Positions 63,050 through 64,000 of a DNA stretch of 64,000 bases are shown piece after piece (the first letter of the stretch is position 1; each line of letters opens with the position of its first letter). The DNA lies in assembly GCA_013398175.1 (NCBI GenBank), contig VZRZ01002434.1, positions 1,804,019-1,868,018 on the forward strand. The letters run 5' to 3'. Made by a program: the position numbers and the translations under genes. This DNA comes from Climacteris rufus (lineage: Eukaryota; Chordata; Aves; Passeriformes; Climacteridae). A model generated the notes under the pieces. It saw nothing but the letters and a program-made list of their open reading frames with translations. It was not told where the DNA came from and ran no database searches.

Positions 63050-63290
63050 GTAACAGCAGTGAGTCAGACCAAAGATCCGTCTGGCTCAGGACCCTGTCTC
63101 CAACTCTGGCCAAAAGCAGATGCCCAGGGAAAATTACAAGCAAAAGATACAGTGATACTTCCTTGGAACACTCTTCCAACTTCCAGCAATTTGCAGTTTA
63201 GGGACTTTCTGGTTTTGTATTTAATAGCCTTAGTAGATTTTTCTGCCGTGAATTTGCCCACACACTTTTTGAAGCTGTGTAATTTTTTCT
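63050..63290 (-). mobile_element. Ancient CR1 LINE 3' fragment, reverse orientation
   Basis: The run 'gtcagaccaaagatccgtct' then 'ggctcaggaccctgtctcca' and 'actctggccaaaagcagatg' corresponds to the reverse complement of the amniote-type CR1 3' end. It continues in order to 'gatttttctgccgtgaattt' and 'cactttttgaagctgtgta'. It is heavily diverged with no open frame. It is of the same old class as the 26,165-26,728 copy but inserted in the opposite orientation. Confidence 0.7.
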
Positions 63291-63728
63291 TGGAGTTACT
63301 GTCACTGAAGATTAATCAGAGAATTCAGTATTAAACAATGATACTAAATAAATATTCAGAAAGCACAAGCAAATGTGCCACAGGAGTTGCCCTTGGTCCT
63401 GTGGTCTTTATTAAAAAAACAAAAAAAGATGGAGAGAAAGAAACCTTTCTATTGCTCCATCAATTGCCTGGTCACATAACCGGTATGAAAAAGTGGTTGA
63501 GTATCTCAGGATACATTAGAGCTAATTATACACCAGAACTTCTATATATACAAAATATACGAACGAGAAATAAAGATAGGAAAATAGTGTTTACAGTAAG
63601 AGAGGCTGTTAATAGCTATGACAGCATGGAGAGGGATTGCAGACAGACAGAGGATGGTTTCCTGAAAAAGCAATGATCAGGCTAGTCATCCTTTTCCAAC
63701 TGCACTTGTTCAAGCAGAAGAGGAGTTC
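63291..63728. other. Intergenic DNA, nothing recognised
   Basis: AT-rich DNA with one 112-codon open frame (63,338-63,676) that resembles nothing I know. It lies between an old CR1 fragment and a possible LTR. Confidence 0.5.
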
Positions 63729-64000
63729 TGTAAAGTGTTGCCCTGATTTTTGCAGTTCTGGATGTTGTCATTCTTTTGTAGCTAGTTTCTCACACTTTTC
63801 TCTGTAAACATGGACATGTTATTGTAACTGTACCTTATCACTTACATTCCTTTCTCCTGGACACAGAACTTTGATGGACATTTCCTTTGACCATTGTGAT
63901 TGAGGGAGGAAGAACTGATTTCCTCCAATGAATAGTGATTTCTAAATGTATATAAAAAATAAAGAAGGCGGGTCTTGCCCCCCTTCCTTCCTTCTCTCTG
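63729..64000 (+). mobile_element. Possible LTR (5' part), truncated by the window end
   Basis: From a TGTAAAGTG at 63,729 the sequence has the layout of an avian endogenous retrovirus LTR. About 220 bases of U3-like sequence are followed by TATATAAAA (63,949-63,957), an overlapping AATAAA (63,958-63,963) and 'gaaggcgggtcttgcccccc'. There is no coding sequence in the window. The window ends before any CA terminus, primer-binding site or internal region, so this cannot be confirmed; a chance TATA plus AATAAA is the alternative. Confidence 0.35.

Overview
The window is vertebrate nuclear DNA, almost certainly from a bird. Two things show this: its one recognisable gene encodes a parathyroid hormone-related protein with bird-type residues, and its interspersed repeats are CR1 LINE copies, the dominant avian retroposon. 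Most of the 64 kb is AT-rich, single-copy, gene-free sequence. I saw no bacterial, phage or CRISPR-type features.

Layout. Positions 1 to about 34,780 are intergenic DNA upstream of the gene. They hold three CR1 fragments (about 10,990-11,400, 17,059-17,525 and 26,165-26,728), short tandem repeats, a polypurine tract, a GGGAA pentanucleotide array broken by a 269-base gap (23,301-23,569), and several AT-rich blocks with homeodomain-type motifs that could be distal enhancers. From about 34,780 to 40,450 the DNA becomes GC- and CpG-rich; this is the promoter region of the gene, and it contains a second gap (39,769-39,812) in a GGGA-rich purine run. PTHLH lies on the + strand: signal/pro-peptide exon 40,022-40,122, main hormone exon 45,589-46,011, and a terminal exon from 49,275 giving two residues and a stop, then an AU-rich 3' UTR with AATAAA at 49,737-49,742. 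From about 49,760 to the end is intergenic DNA with an expanded CR1 tail minisatellite (56,425-56,880), a GGAGGCAT/GGAAGGCA compound repeat (60,744-60,921), an old CR1 fragment (63,050-63,290) and a possible LTR start at the right edge.

How the locus works. PTHLH encodes a secreted paracrine hormone whose N-terminal 34 or so residues activate the PTH1R receptor. A basic mid-region carries nuclear localisation, and the C-terminal region varies by splicing. The sequence supports the 141-residue form (spliced) and the 139-residue form (unspliced, because the donor itself spells a stop). The most interesting new candidate is a phase-compatible open exon inside the last intron (47,813-48,017) that could give a third, longer C-terminus analogous to the mammalian 173-residue form. 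No second protein-coding gene is recognisable. The other long open frames lie in CpG-rich DNA, in repeats or antisense to the real exons.
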